In this document: positions 8,379 through 17,124 of the stretch, piece by piece
Numbering within the stretch: position 1 is the stretch's first letter
How the letters are laid out: the number at the start of each line of letters is the position of its first letter
Assembly (NCBI GenBank): GCA_023386345.1
Contig: JAEWJT010000016.1
Location: 124,001 to 188,000 of the forward strand
DNA from: Bacillota bacterium
GTDB taxonomy: Bacteria; Bacillota; Clostridia; Tissierellales; Sedimentibacteraceae
DNA length: 64,000 nucleotides
Direction of reading: 5' to 3'
Made by a program: the position numbers and the translations under genes
The notes under the pieces: generated by a model
The model's input: only the letters and a program-made list of their open reading frames with translations
Told to the model about the DNA's origin: nothing
Databases searched by the model: none

Positions 8379-9371
8379 ATGGAAAATACTAACATTTTTG
8401 AAAATCAAAAGAATATTATAGATTTAAAAGCCGGAGATAAAATAGATGCGTTTGTTTTAGTTAAAGATTGTGATTTAAAAAAGACAAGTGCAGGTAAACA
8501 ATACTTAGATTTAAACCTTGTAGATAAAACAACTCAAATAAATGCAAAGATATGGGAAAACGCAAAGGAAAACGAAGAACTTATAAAAGGTAATAGCGTT
8601 GTAAAAATAAGAGGAGAAGTGATTGAATGGGCTGGCTCATTGCAGCTAAAGATAAGTAAAATGAGACTTCCTCTTGATGGTGAAAATATAGAAATTTCAG
8701 AGCTTGTTCCATCTGCTCCTATTAGTGCTTCACAAATGATGGATGAGCTTATGGAATTTATTTATAAAATTAAAGACATAGAGATTAGGACACTTATTAT
8801 CAATATAATTGATAAAAATGAAAAAAAGCTGTTATACTTTCCAGCTGCTAAAACAAATCATCATTCATATAGGAGTGGACTTTTATACCATATTATTAGA
8901 ATGTTAAGGACTGGTGAAAAGCTTACTATGGTATATGACAGCATTAATGCAGATTATGTGTATGCAGGAGTAATTTTACACGATATATGTAAAATACAGG
9001 AAATGGACTCAAATGAGCTTGGCATAGTCTCTGAGTATACAATGGAAGGAAAGCTTCTTGGACACATAATTCAAGGTATAAAGGAAATAGAGATAGAGGG
9101 AGAAAAAATTGGACTGGATAGAGAAAAGAGTATTGTACTTCAGCATATGATATTATCTCATCACTATGAACCAGAATTTGGAAGCCCTAAAAAGCCAATG
9201 ACATTGGAAGCGGAGATATTGCATTATCTTGATATAATAGACGCTAGAGTTTTTGACTTCGAAAATGCCTTAAAAGTAGTAAATGAGGGGGAATTTACTG
9301 ATAAGATTTGGGTATTGGATAACAGAAATCTTTACAAATTAAAGGATAGCAATAAATCTACAATAGAATAA
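8379..9371 (+). CDS. yhaM: 3'-5' exoribonuclease YhaM family
   Basis: A 330-residue cytoplasmic nuclease that trims RNA 3' ends. An OB-fold (about residues 15-95) is followed by an HD domain: HH at 161-162, His201-Asp202 (GVILHDICKI), then SHHYEPEFGSPKKP and a conserved Asp near DIIDARVFDFE. B. subtilis YhaM is 314 residues, so the length fits. The reading frame is open further upstream to 8274, but that start would lie inside a terminator hairpin and upstream of the promoter. ATG 8379 has GGAAAGGGA about 11 nt before it. It heads a run with a ZapA-like gene, U32 peptidase and mutS2. Confidence 0.85.
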   Translation: MENTNIFENQKNIIDLKAGDKIDAFVLVKDCDLKKTSAGKQYLDLNLVDKTTQINAKIWENAKENEELIKGNSVVKIRGEVIEWAGSLQLKISKMRLPLDGENIEISELVPSAPISASQMMDELMEFIYKIKDIEIRTLIINIIDKNEKKLLYFPAAKTNHHSYRSGLLYHIIRMLRTGEKLTMVYDSINADYVYAGVILHDICKIQEMDSNELGIVSEYTMEGKLLGHIIQGIKEIEIEGEKIGLDREKSIVLQHMILSHHYEPEFGSPKKPMTLEAEILHYLDIIDARVFDFENALKVVNEGEFTDKIWVLDNRNLYKLKDSNKSTIE

Positions 9372-9429
9372 TCAGTAAAAAGAAATAAAAAATTAGATAT
9401 AAAAATAATTAGATGGAGGAGCTTTTGAG

Positions 9430-10512
9430 ATGAATGTCATAGAAATAAACATAGGAAGTAGAGTCTTTACAGTAAGAACAGATGAAAATGATGAACATGT
9501 AAAAAAAGTAGAAAAGATTATAAATGAGCAGTTGGACATGTTTACGATGAATAAAAAATATAACGAAGCTGAAAAGCTTATTATAGCCTCTTTTACAATC
9601 TCTGATAAGTATATAAAACTGCTAAAAGAATTAAATGAATTAAAAGAAGAATATAAATTGCAAATTCAAGAATCAAAAGAAAAAATAATTTCTCTTTACA
9701 AAGAAAATGAGGAACTAAGAAACAAAATTGATTCCATCGTTAAGGAAAAAGAGGAACTAAGTACATTGTTGAGTTTGCAGAAAGATAACCAAGAAAAAAA
9801 CTCTTCTACAATAGGAAATTTAGAAAAGCTACTCAGTGAAAAAGAACAAAGACAGATACAAATTGAAATAGAGCTAGAAGAACTTAGAACTCAGACAGAT
9901 AGCCTAAATGAGAAATGTTTGGAGCTTAGCTCGGACAGAGAGAAGTTTTTAAATGATTTGTCAAAGGCAGAACAGGAGAAAAACGAGCTTAATTCAAGGA
10001 TCTCCAAGATGCTGTCAAGACTTAACGAAAAGGATAAAACAATTTCAGACAATGAGCTTACTATAAGCCAGAACAAAAAAACTATTAATGAGTTAAGTCA
10101 AAAATTGAATATAGTAAATGATGGTACGAAAAAATCTTCAGATTCAATTAAAGCTTTAGAGGATGAAAAAGATAAATTAATTGATGAAATTAATACAATG
10201 AAGCAAAAATTGACTGAGAAAGATGAGATGATTGGACAAAATTACAAATTTATTGAAGAATTAAAGATTTTAAAAGATGAAATAAGTAAAAAGCATGATA
10301 GAGCTGGAAATGAAAAAGAAAAATACTTAGAAGAACTTCTATTGGCTAACAGTGAAATAGAAAATCTTAAATTTTCAATCAATGAGATGAATGAAAGGCT
10401 AAATAGAAAAGAAGCCGAAAATTATCAAAATTCTGTGTACATAGAGGAATTAAAAAAAGAAAATAGTGAATTGATGGGTTTATTGGATACAGAGACTTCT
10501 GGGAATAAATAG
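9430..10512 (+). CDS. zapA: ZapA-like cell-division protein with long coiled coil
   Basis: Residues 1 to about 80 look like ZapA, the FtsZ-ring stabiliser (MNVIEINIGSRVFTVRTDE, then a helix with NEAEKLIIASFTISDKYIKL). The remaining 280 residues are continuous charged heptad sequence (EKEELSTLLSLQKDN, SEKEQRQIQIEIEEL-like repeats), a long coiled coil. Ordinary ZapA is only about 85-110 residues, so this is a threefold extension. A strong GATGGAGGAGC site precedes the ATG. The position next to a U32 peptidase and mutS2 is a common clostridial context for zapA. The extension could bridge FtsZ filaments or reach the membrane; that is inference. Confidence 0.7.
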   Translation: MNVIEINIGSRVFTVRTDENDEHVKKVEKIINEQLDMFTMNKKYNEAEKLIIASFTISDKYIKLLKELNELKEEYKLQIQESKEKIISLYKENEELRNKIDSIVKEKEELSTLLSLQKDNQEKNSSTIGNLEKLLSEKEQRQIQIEIELEELRTQTDSLNEKCLELSSDREKFLNDLSKAEQEKNELNSRISKMLSRLNEKDKTISDNELTISQNKKTINELSQKLNIVNDGTKKSSDSIKALEDEKDKLIDEINTMKQKLTEKDEMIGQNYKFIEELKILKDEISKKHDRAGNEKEKYLEELLLANSEIENLKFSINEMNERLNRKEAENYQNSVYIEELKKENSELMGLLDTETSGNK

Positions 10513-10542
10513 AGATTTGCTATTTTAAAGAAGGGAATAATA

Positions 10543-12819
10543 ATGATAAAAAAAGTAGAACTTTTAGCGCCTGCTGGTAGCAAGGAAGCTTTTTACGCAG
10601 CTATAAACAGTGGAGCTGATGCGGTATATTTAGGAGGAAAAAGCTTTAATGCGAGGCATTATTCTGAAAACTTTAGCAATGAGGATTTAGCTGAAATCGT
10701 AGGATATGCTCACAACAAGGGTGCTAAGGTGTATGTAACAGTAAATATAATTTTAAAGGACGCTGAAATTATTGAGGTCATGGATTATATATTTTACTTA
10801 TATGAAATAGATGTTGACGCTGTGATTGTGCAGGATTTAGGTCTTGTTTACCTTATAAACAAGTACCTTCCTGATTTTAATGTAAATATAAGCACACAGG
10901 CATCAATATATGATAAATATGGTGTAGAATTCTTTAAATTTGCAGATAATATAGGAAAGTTTATTTTGGCAAGGGAACTTTCACTAGAGCAAATAAAGGA
11001 GATTGCAGATGGCGTAGACAAATCTAATCAAGATAATAGAACTAACAGTAGTGTAGAGACATTTATACATGGAGCACTTTGCATGTGTTATTCTGGACAA
11101 TGCTATTTCAGTAGCTTTCTAGGTGGACGAAGTGGAAATAGAGGAAAATGCGCCCAGCCTTGCAGACTTAATTATAGTTTTTTCAATAAAAGAAAAAATT
11201 CTATCGAAGAAAAGTTTGAGGAAAAACCACTTTTAAGCTTAAAGGATTTTAAAGCTGGAGATTCAGTCTGTGATTTGATAGATGTAGGCGTAGAAACTCT
11301 AAAAATTGAGGGAAGAATGAAAAACCCTGAGTATACTGCAATTGTTACTGAGTACTACAGAAAGGTAATTGATAATTGTTTGGAAAAAACAGATTCTAAA
11401 CACGATATAAGATTACTGGAGAAAAAGGTAGAATCCGTTTTCAGTCGTGGTTTTACAAATGGATATCTGAGCAAAAATGCTGAGGATATGCTTGCAGGTG
11501 TGAGCAGTGGCTCAAAGGGTGCGGATATTGAAGATATAATTGATGAAATAAAAGATAAAATTAATCCTAATAGTAATTATAGAAGAAAGAGCATTGATTT
11601 ATATGTTGAAATCAAGCTTGGTAATAAAATCAAGCTTATAGCTGATGACGGTAAGAATGAAAGTATAGCTTACAGTGATGAGATAGTTGAAAAAAGCATT
11701 AAAAATCCTGTAACAAGAGAAATTATTGAAGAACAGATTAGTAAGCTTGGCAATACTGTATTTAGTCTCAATAATTTAGAAATAGATTTTGACGAAGATG
11801 CTTTTGTTGGGAAAAGCACACTAAACAAGTTAAGACGTGAAGCAATTGATAAGCTTTATCAATTAAATGCTAATTACTATGACAGGAAAAATAAACTAAG
11901 AATTAGCAAAGAAGAGATGTTTAAACTGTTGGAAAATCCAAAACAATCTAAATCTGCCGATAAAGCTGATGCAAAACCGAAAATCAGCTTAAAAATCAAT
12001 TCAGAGGAAGAATTAGTGAATATTGACTTTTCAAAGATTGGGAGAGTTTATTGTCCTGTTAATTTAGCATCTATTTTTGAAACAAGTTCTAAAAATGCTT
12101 ATAATAAAGGAAAGATAGAAAATGTTGAAAAATACCTATATATACCGAACATTGTAAGCGAGGAAATGTATGAATATTTAAAAGATAATATGAAAATATA
12201 TGAACATATTTTTGATGGTGTATGTGTAAATAATATAGGAACATACAGCTTCTTTGAAAAAAACAGCAAGTTAAAAATTCATTGCGGATACTTTTTCAAC
12301 ATTATAAACTCATACAATGCAAAAGCTTTACAGGAAAAGGGAGCAGAGGGAATAAGTTTTTCAATAGAGTCAAATATTAAGGATATTGAAGCTATATCTG
12401 AACATACAGTCATAAAAACTGAATTAGTATCATATGCTTACATTCAGATGATGACAATGAAGAATTGTCCATTTTCGGTTTTAAAAAAATGTAAAAGTCA
12501 AGGTAATTGCAGTTCCTGTGAGTATAGAATAGGTTATCAGCTAAAAGATAGACTTGGAGTGAATTTTAATATTGAGAGAGAAAACAAGATATCTTTATTG
12601 TACAACAGTGTACCTATGACTACTATCGGTAAAACAAGCGAGTTTTTAGATTATAACATCAATTACTATTTTGTTGATAGCAAGTGGGTAGAAGATATAA
12701 ATGCAGTTATAGATGTTTTGTATAAGGAAATCAATGAACAGTATGTTGATACCGACGAGTATGATATACTAAAATCAAACAGTTTCACAAGAGGACATTA
12801 TTTTAAAAATGTTTTGTAA
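10543..12819 (+). CDS. U32 family peptidase / RNA hydroxylase-like protein
   Basis: A 758-residue protein. The N-terminal TIM-barrel-like U32 domain shows LLAPAGSKEAFYAAINSGADAVYLGG and the family block HGALCMCYSGQCYFSS (about 175-190) with GKCAQPCRL (about 200-208). The middle and C-terminal half resembles DUF3656 and ends in a Cys cluster (CPFSVLKKC, then CSSC at about 641-660) that could bind an Fe-S cluster or zinc. Characterised relatives include collagenase-like proteins and E. coli RlhA/TrhP, which hydroxylate 23S rRNA or tRNA; these data favour RNA modification over proteolysis. It sits between the ZapA-like gene and mutS2. Confidence 0.8.
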   Translation: MIKKVELLAPAGSKEAFYAAINSGADAVYLGGKSFNARHYSENFSNEDLAEIVGYAHNKGAKVYVTVNIILKDAEIIEVMDYIFYLYEIDVDAVIVQDLGLVYLINKYLPDFNVNISTQASIYDKYGVEFFKFADNIGKFILARELSLEQIKEIADGVDKSNQDNRTNSSVETFIHGALCMCYSGQCYFSSFLGGRSGNRGKCAQPCRLNYSFFNKRKNSIEEKFEEKPLLSLKDFKAGDSVCDLIDVGVETLKIEGRMKNPEYTAIVTEYYRKVIDNCLEKTDSKHDIRLLEKKVESVFSRGFTNGYLSKNAEDMLAGVSSGSKGADIEDIIDEIKDKINPNSNYRRKSIDLYVEIKLGNKIKLIADDGKNESIAYSDEIVEKSIKNPVTREIIEEQISKLGNTVFSLNNLEIDFDEDAFVGKSTLNKLRREAIDKLYQLNANYYDRKNKLRISKEEMFKLLENPKQSKSADKADAKPKISLKINSEEELVNIDFSKIGRVYCPVNLASIFETSSKNAYNKGKIENVEKYLYIPNIVSEEMYEYLKDNMKIYEHIFDGVCVNNIGTYSFFEKNSKLKIHCGYFFNIINSYNAKALQEKGAEGISFSIESNIKDIEAISEHTVIKTELVSYAYIQMMTMKNCPFSVLKKCKSQGNCSSCEYRIGYQLKDRLGVNFNIERENKISLLYNSVPMTTIGKTSEFLDYNINYYFVDSKWVEDINAVIDVLYKEINEQYVDTDEYDILKSNSFTRGHYFKNVL

Positions 12820-12868
12820 AAAGAAATTAATTTTCTTATAACACCAAATGGTGTGTGGGAGGTAACAA

Positions 12869-15250
12869 ATGAAACAAAAATCTAAAAATGTTTTAGAGTT
12901 TAAAAAAATAATAGAGCAGGTAGAAAGCTTTGCTAAAACAGAGCAGGGCAAAGAAAAAGTAAGAAAAATAGATACTTCGGATGATTTAGAAGAAGTAAAT
13001 CGCATGCAGCAGGAAACCTCAGAGGCTTATTCTTTGATAATGGAAAAAGGAAGAGCTCCTTTTGCAGGAATTAGTGATATAAGAGAGCATGCTAAAAGGG
13101 CGGCTTTAGGAGGCTGTATATCTATATCAGGACTTTTAAGATGTGCAGACACCTTAAGAGCATCAAGACTTCTTAAAAATCACATTCTACTTAATAGAAC
13201 AGATGAAAGAGTCTTTGAAATAATCGATAATTTATGTCAAAACATATACACCGATAAAAGCGTAGAAGACGAAATATATTTTGTTATTATTTCAGAGGAA
13301 GAAATTGCAGACGATGCAAGCCCCGAACTTAAAAGAATTCGTAAGGAAATAGCTATAAAAACTTCAGCCATAAGAAATAAAATAAATTCTATGGTAACAT
13401 CTTCAGAAACTCAGAAATATTTGCAAGAGCAAATAGTTACTATGAGAAACGATAGATATGTGCTTCCAGTTAGAGCAGAGTATCGTTCAATGGTAAAAGG
13501 GGTTATTCATGATCAGTCAGCGACAGGAGCAACTTTATTTGTTGAACCAATGGCGATAGTTGAGATGAATGCTCAATTATCTATGCTGAAAATTGATGAG
13601 AAAAAAGAAATAGAAAGAATTCTGTATCAGCTAAGCGGTATAGTAGCTGAAATTGAAGAACAAATTAAGCTTAACCACGAGATTTTAAGAGATCTTGACT
13701 ATATGTTTGCAAAAGGCGAATATGCAATAAGCATAAACGCTATAATGCCTGAATTAAACGACAAAGGTCATATAAGAATTAAAAACGGCCGTCATCCACT
13801 TATAGATAAGAAGCTAATAGTTCCTATCAATATATGGGTTGGCGATGATTTTACACAGCTTATTATAACAGGTCCAAACACTGGAGGAAAAACTGTAAGC
13901 TTAAAAACACTTGGATTATTTAGTCTTATGGCTATGGCAGGCTTGCACGTTCCGGCAGATTATGGAACTAACTTATCAATATTTGATGCAGTATATGCTG
14001 ATATTGGAGACGAGCAAAGCATAGAGCAAAGCTTAAGTACATTTTCATCACATATGACTAATATTGTTAAGATTATGAAAGAGGTCACAAGCAGAAGCTT
14101 TGTGCTATTTGATGAGCTAGGAGCAGGTACTGACCCAGATGAGGGAGCGGCACTTGCTATGGCTATACTTGACACACTTAGAGAAAGAAAGATAGTTACT
14201 GCTGCTACAACACATTACAGTGAGCTAAAGCTTTACGCCTTGACTAATGAGGGTGTATGTAACGGAAGTGTTGAGTTTAGCTTAGAGACTTTGAGTCCGA
14301 CATATAAGGTGCTGATAGGCGTTCCAGGAAAATCAAATGCCTTTGCTATATCTAAAAAAATAGGTTTAAGCGATAACATAATATCAAAGGCGAAAGCTAT
14401 GATAGAAAAAGAAACTGTGCAATTTGAAGATGTGTTAGCCAAAATAGAAAATGATAGAAAATATATTGAACAAAAGAGAATGGACATTGATAATTTAAAG
14501 AACGAGCATGACAAACTGTATAAGGAAGTCCTTGCAAGAGAGAAGAAAATCAATGACAAAAACAATAAGATTATCAGCGACGCAAACTATGAGGCTAGGA
14601 GAATACTTGACGAGGCTAAAAGAGAAGCTGCAGATATAATAAAAGAGCTAAAGCAAATAAACCTTGATATGGATAGCGAAAGAAGCAGAAAAGCCTATGA
14701 ATTAAGACAAAGTCTTAATGATAGAATGCGTGATATTGATGAAAAATTGTTTGAAGGCTTGCAACCTGATTTTGAGCAAGAGCCTGTAGATACAAATGAG
14801 GAACTAAAAAAAGGCGATTATGTTTTAGTAAAAACATTAAATCAAAAGGGATACATTTTAGATATTGATAATTCTAATGCTGCAACAGTTCAAATTGGTC
14901 TTTTAAAGATGAGAGTTAAATTAGAAGAATTAGTAAAGATACAATCTGAGGAAGAAAAAATTCAAACTGTTAAGACGGGAAAAATGATAAGGCTAAGAAC
15001 AAACTCTGTAAAGCCGAGCATTGATTTAAGAGGAATGAATCTTGACGGTGCTATCATGGAAATTGATAAATATTTAGATGACGCATATTTATCAGGTTTA
15101 AATGAGGTTTCAATCATTCACGGAAAAGGAACAGGTATACTCAGAGAGGGAATCAAGCAATATTTAAAATCCCATAAATATGTAAAAGAATTCAGAATTG
15201 GTAATTTTAACGAGGGTGGAGATGGCGTAACTATAGTGTCATTTTCCTAG
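12869..15250 (+). CDS. mutS2: endonuclease MutS2
   Basis: A 793-residue MutS homologue lacking the mismatch-recognition domain; family members suppress homologous recombination and rescue collided ribosomes. Core and lever regions come first. The ATPase follows with Walker A GPNTGGKTV (about 334-342), Walker B FVLFDELGAGTDPDEG (about 410-425) and ATTHYSELK. A long coiled-coil clamp is next, and the C-terminal Smr nuclease domain (about 716-793) carries IDLRGMN and HGKGTGILR. The length matches the family (about 785). Translation starts at ATG after GGGAGGT. A short ACACC/GGTGT hairpin (12841-12854) lies in the junction with the upstream gene. Confidence 0.93.
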   Translation: MKQKSKNVLEFKKIIEQVESFAKTEQGKEKVRKIDTSDDLEEVNRMQQETSEAYSLIMEKGRAPFAGISDIREHAKRAALGGCISISGLLRCADTLRASRLLKNHILLNRTDERVFEIIDNLCQNIYTDKSVEDEIYFVIISEEEIADDASPELKRIRKEIAIKTSAIRNKINSMVTSSETQKYLQEQIVTMRNDRYVLPVRAEYRSMVKGVIHDQSATGATLFVEPMAIVEMNAQLSMLKIDEKKEIERILYQLSGIVAEIEEQIKLNHEILRDLDYMFAKGEYAISINAIMPELNDKGHIRIKNGRHPLIDKKLIVPINIWVGDDFTQLIITGPNTGGKTVSLKTLGLFSLMAMAGLHVPADYGTNLSIFDAVYADIGDEQSIEQSLSTFSSHMTNIVKIMKEVTSRSFVLFDELGAGTDPDEGAALAMAILDTLRERKIVTAATTHYSELKLYALTNEGVCNGSVEFSLETLSPTYKVLIGVPGKSNAFAISKKIGLSDNIISKAKAMIEKETVQFEDVLAKIENDRKYIEQKRMDIDNLKNEHDKLYKEVLAREKKINDKNNKIISDANYEARRILDEAKREAADIIKELKQINLDMDSERSRKAYELRQSLNDRMRDIDEKLFEGLQPDFEQEPVDTNEELKKGDYVLVKTLNQKGYILDIDNSNAATVQIGLLKMRVKLEELVKIQSEEEKIQTVKTGKMIRLRTNSVKPSIDLRGMNLDGAIMEIDKYLDDAYLSGLNEVSIIHGKGTGILREGIKQYLKSHKYVKEFRIGNFNEGGDGVTIVSFS

Positions 15251-15333
15251 TTTTTCCTAGTTTTTTCTCGGTGTTAAATGAGATAATTTCAAGCTTTAAT
15301 CGAAATTAGGCAAATTATGTAATAAAAATTTCC

Positions 15334-15362
15334 TTGACTTTCCATTCGATGTTAATTATAAT
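15334..15362 (+). promoter_or_regulatory. sigma-A promoter of lytic transglycosylase gene
   Basis: TTGACT (15334-15339), 17 nt, TATAAT (15357-15362). The start codon is about 140 nt downstream, leaving a fairly long leader. Nothing else is seen in the 254-nt gap. Confidence 0.75.
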
Positions 15363-15504
15363 ACTCCTGTATTAAAAAGGAATAAATTCTTTATACATTT
15401 TTTAGTTATAAAATTAAAAAAATGGTAAATAATAAGAATGTTTCCTTAATATGATTTCTTGATAACTATGGAGAAATTAAAAAAAGAAAGAAACAGGAGA
15501 AAAG

Positions 15505-16179
15505 ATGGAAAGCAAAAATATAAAGCAATTCATAGGACTTGTATTGTTTGTAGCTTTGATTTCATATGTATTTTTATTCAAATTAAGCACGATTGCTGAT
15601 GCAGAAATTATATCTCAAGAAGAAGCATTAAAGCTTAGATTAAAAGAAATTGTAAATACATTTGAGTTCAAGACACCAACAAAGGTCTTTGAAAACAAGC
15701 TATTAGTCTTTGTCAGTGCTCAGACCGGACTAAATTATAGTGAAAGTCAATTTATGATTGATAAATGCAATAAAAATGACATAGAATTATTTATGATTCT
15801 TGGTCTGATAAAAAAAGAAAGTGATTTTGACCCAGATACTACAGGTAATAGTGGCGAAATCGGACTCGGACAGTTGATGGAGAAAACAGCAAAGCATTAT
15901 TCAAACCAGTTAGGTTATAAGTATACTAAAGAAGCTACATATGACCCTAAGAGGAATATTGACTTAGCTGTAGAGCACATATCATATTTAAAGCAGCTGT
16001 ATGAAAATGATGAGCATAAAATTTTAACAGCTTATAACAGAGGTACGAAAGGTCTTGAAAATTATATCAGAGACCAAAGATCACCTTTTGAAGAAAGCAG
16101 TATGAGCACTTACTCTGTTGATGTCCTCAAGTATAGAGACGAGTTTAAAAAAGAATTTGAAAAATATGTGAGTAAGTAG
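15505..16179 (+). CDS. membrane-anchored lytic transglycosylase (SLT domain)
   Basis: Cleaves peptidoglycan glycan strands, leaving 1,6-anhydro ends. The 224 residues comprise an N-terminal signal anchor (FIGLVLFVALISYVFLF), a short linker and a Slt-type catalytic domain: LGLIKKESDFDP with catalytic Glu105, GEIGLGQLM, ILTAYNRG and a late Tyr motif. The domain is complete for the small family. The start follows AACAGGAG. A hairpin follows the stop, and the next gene begins about 55 nt later. No cell-division partner is adjacent, so a specific role (growth, sporulation, turnover) cannot be set. Confidence 0.85.
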   Translation: MESKNIKQFIGLVLFVALISYVFLFKLSTIADAEIISQEEALKLRLKEIVNTFEFKTPTKVFENKLLVFVSAQTGLNYSESQFMIDKCNKNDIELFMILGLIKKESDFDPDTTGNSGEIGLGQLMEKTAKHYSNQLGYKYTKEATYDPKRNIDLAVEHISYLKQLYENDEHKILTAYNRGTKGLENYIRDQRSPFEESSMSTYSVDVLKYRDEFKKEFEKYVSK

Positions 16180-16180
16180 T

Positions 16181-16209
16181 ATAATAGCTGATAGTGATAT
16201 CAGCTATTA
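16181..16209 (+). terminator. stem-loop after lytic transglycosylase
   Basis: ATAATAGCTGATA (16181-16193) pairs perfectly with TATCAGCTATTAT (16198-16210, one base of overlap in the loop count), with a 3-4 nt loop. The T-tract is weak (ATTTTACC), so partial read-through into the next operon is possible. Confidence 0.55.
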
Positions 16210-16235
16210 TATTTTACCTAAAGGAGTTGTGCCAA

Positions 16236-17123
16236 ATGGAGCGAAGAATATATGAATTTATAAAATATTGCAATTCAGATAGCTTAACAGATGAAATTCC
16301 AAGTTTAAATTACCAGCTTTTTACGATGTCTTTACGCTCTATGCTTCCATTTGAACATAAAATTGGCTGCAAATTCGATGAAAACAGATATATAGATGAG
16401 ATAAAAACCTTAAAATATTATATTAATGGAGAAGATAAGCTAGTTATAAATAAGATAAAGCAAAACAGTGCGATGACAACTTATGATAGTTTACTGGAGT
16501 ATAAAATAATTCCCATAATCATATCAAATGCTATATGGGAAAACATAGTAAACGAAGTTTTAAAATGCCTTGTTTTTTATACATATAGCAAGGAAAATAT
16601 ATTGGAGGCTATTGTCCTTTCCTCTGTATTGCATGAATTTATTGAAAATAATTGCGCAGATAAGGATTATCTGCATAGTATTACTAAGCAAAGAATAATT
16701 GAATTTTCAATAAAAGACTTTTTCAAGGATAATTTTGATGCTCCAGTAAAAAATACTTATAATGTAAGCTTTGAAAGAGAAAGAATTTCATATATAATGA
16801 AGGAAAATATATTTGATGGTGACTTCTTTTTAGATAAAAAAATAATTAATTATGTGTTAAATAAATCTTCTGATGAAAATGCTACAATCACAGATTTTAA
16901 CAATAATAATTTACAAAACTTAAGCTCATATTTATATAAATTAAGAAAAGGCATGATAGATCCAAGGAAAATAAATTATAATTCTAATAATACTGAGTTA
17001 AAACCAAATATAGAGCAAGGAAGCTTCACACATCCCATTTTGGGAAAATGCCTTGTAATAAAAAGAACTGAAAATGAAGCAATTGTGAAAACAAAAACAG
17101 GAAATATAAAAGTGAGAGTGTGA
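16236..17123 (+). CDS. hypothetical protein
   Basis: I do not recognise this 295-residue protein. It is soluble, without signal peptide or membrane helices, largely helical, with a short beta-rich tail (ILGKCLVIKRTENEAIVKTK) that resembles a small SH3- or KOW-like fold. The start is ATG 16236, placed 7 nt after AAGGAGTTG; the frame stays open to 16194, but that part overlaps the upstream hairpin. Its stop is one base before the radical-SAM gene, so the two are co-translated. A function linked to that enzyme is likely by context only. Confidence 0.65.
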   Translation: MERRIYEFIKYCNSDSLTDEIPSLNYQLFTMSLRSMLPFEHKIGCKFDENRYIDEIKTLKYYINGEDKLVINKIKQNSAMTTYDSLLEYKIIPIIISNAIWENIVNEVLKCLVFYTYSKENILEAIVLSSVLHEFIENNCADKDYLHSITKQRIIEFSIKDFFKDNFDAPVKNTYNVSFERERISYIMKENIFDGDFFLDKKIINYVLNKSSDENATITDFNNNNLQNLSSYLYKLRKGMIDPRKINYNSNNTELKPNIEQGSFTHPILGKCLVIKRTENEAIVKTKTGNIKVRV

Positions 17124-17124
17124 A

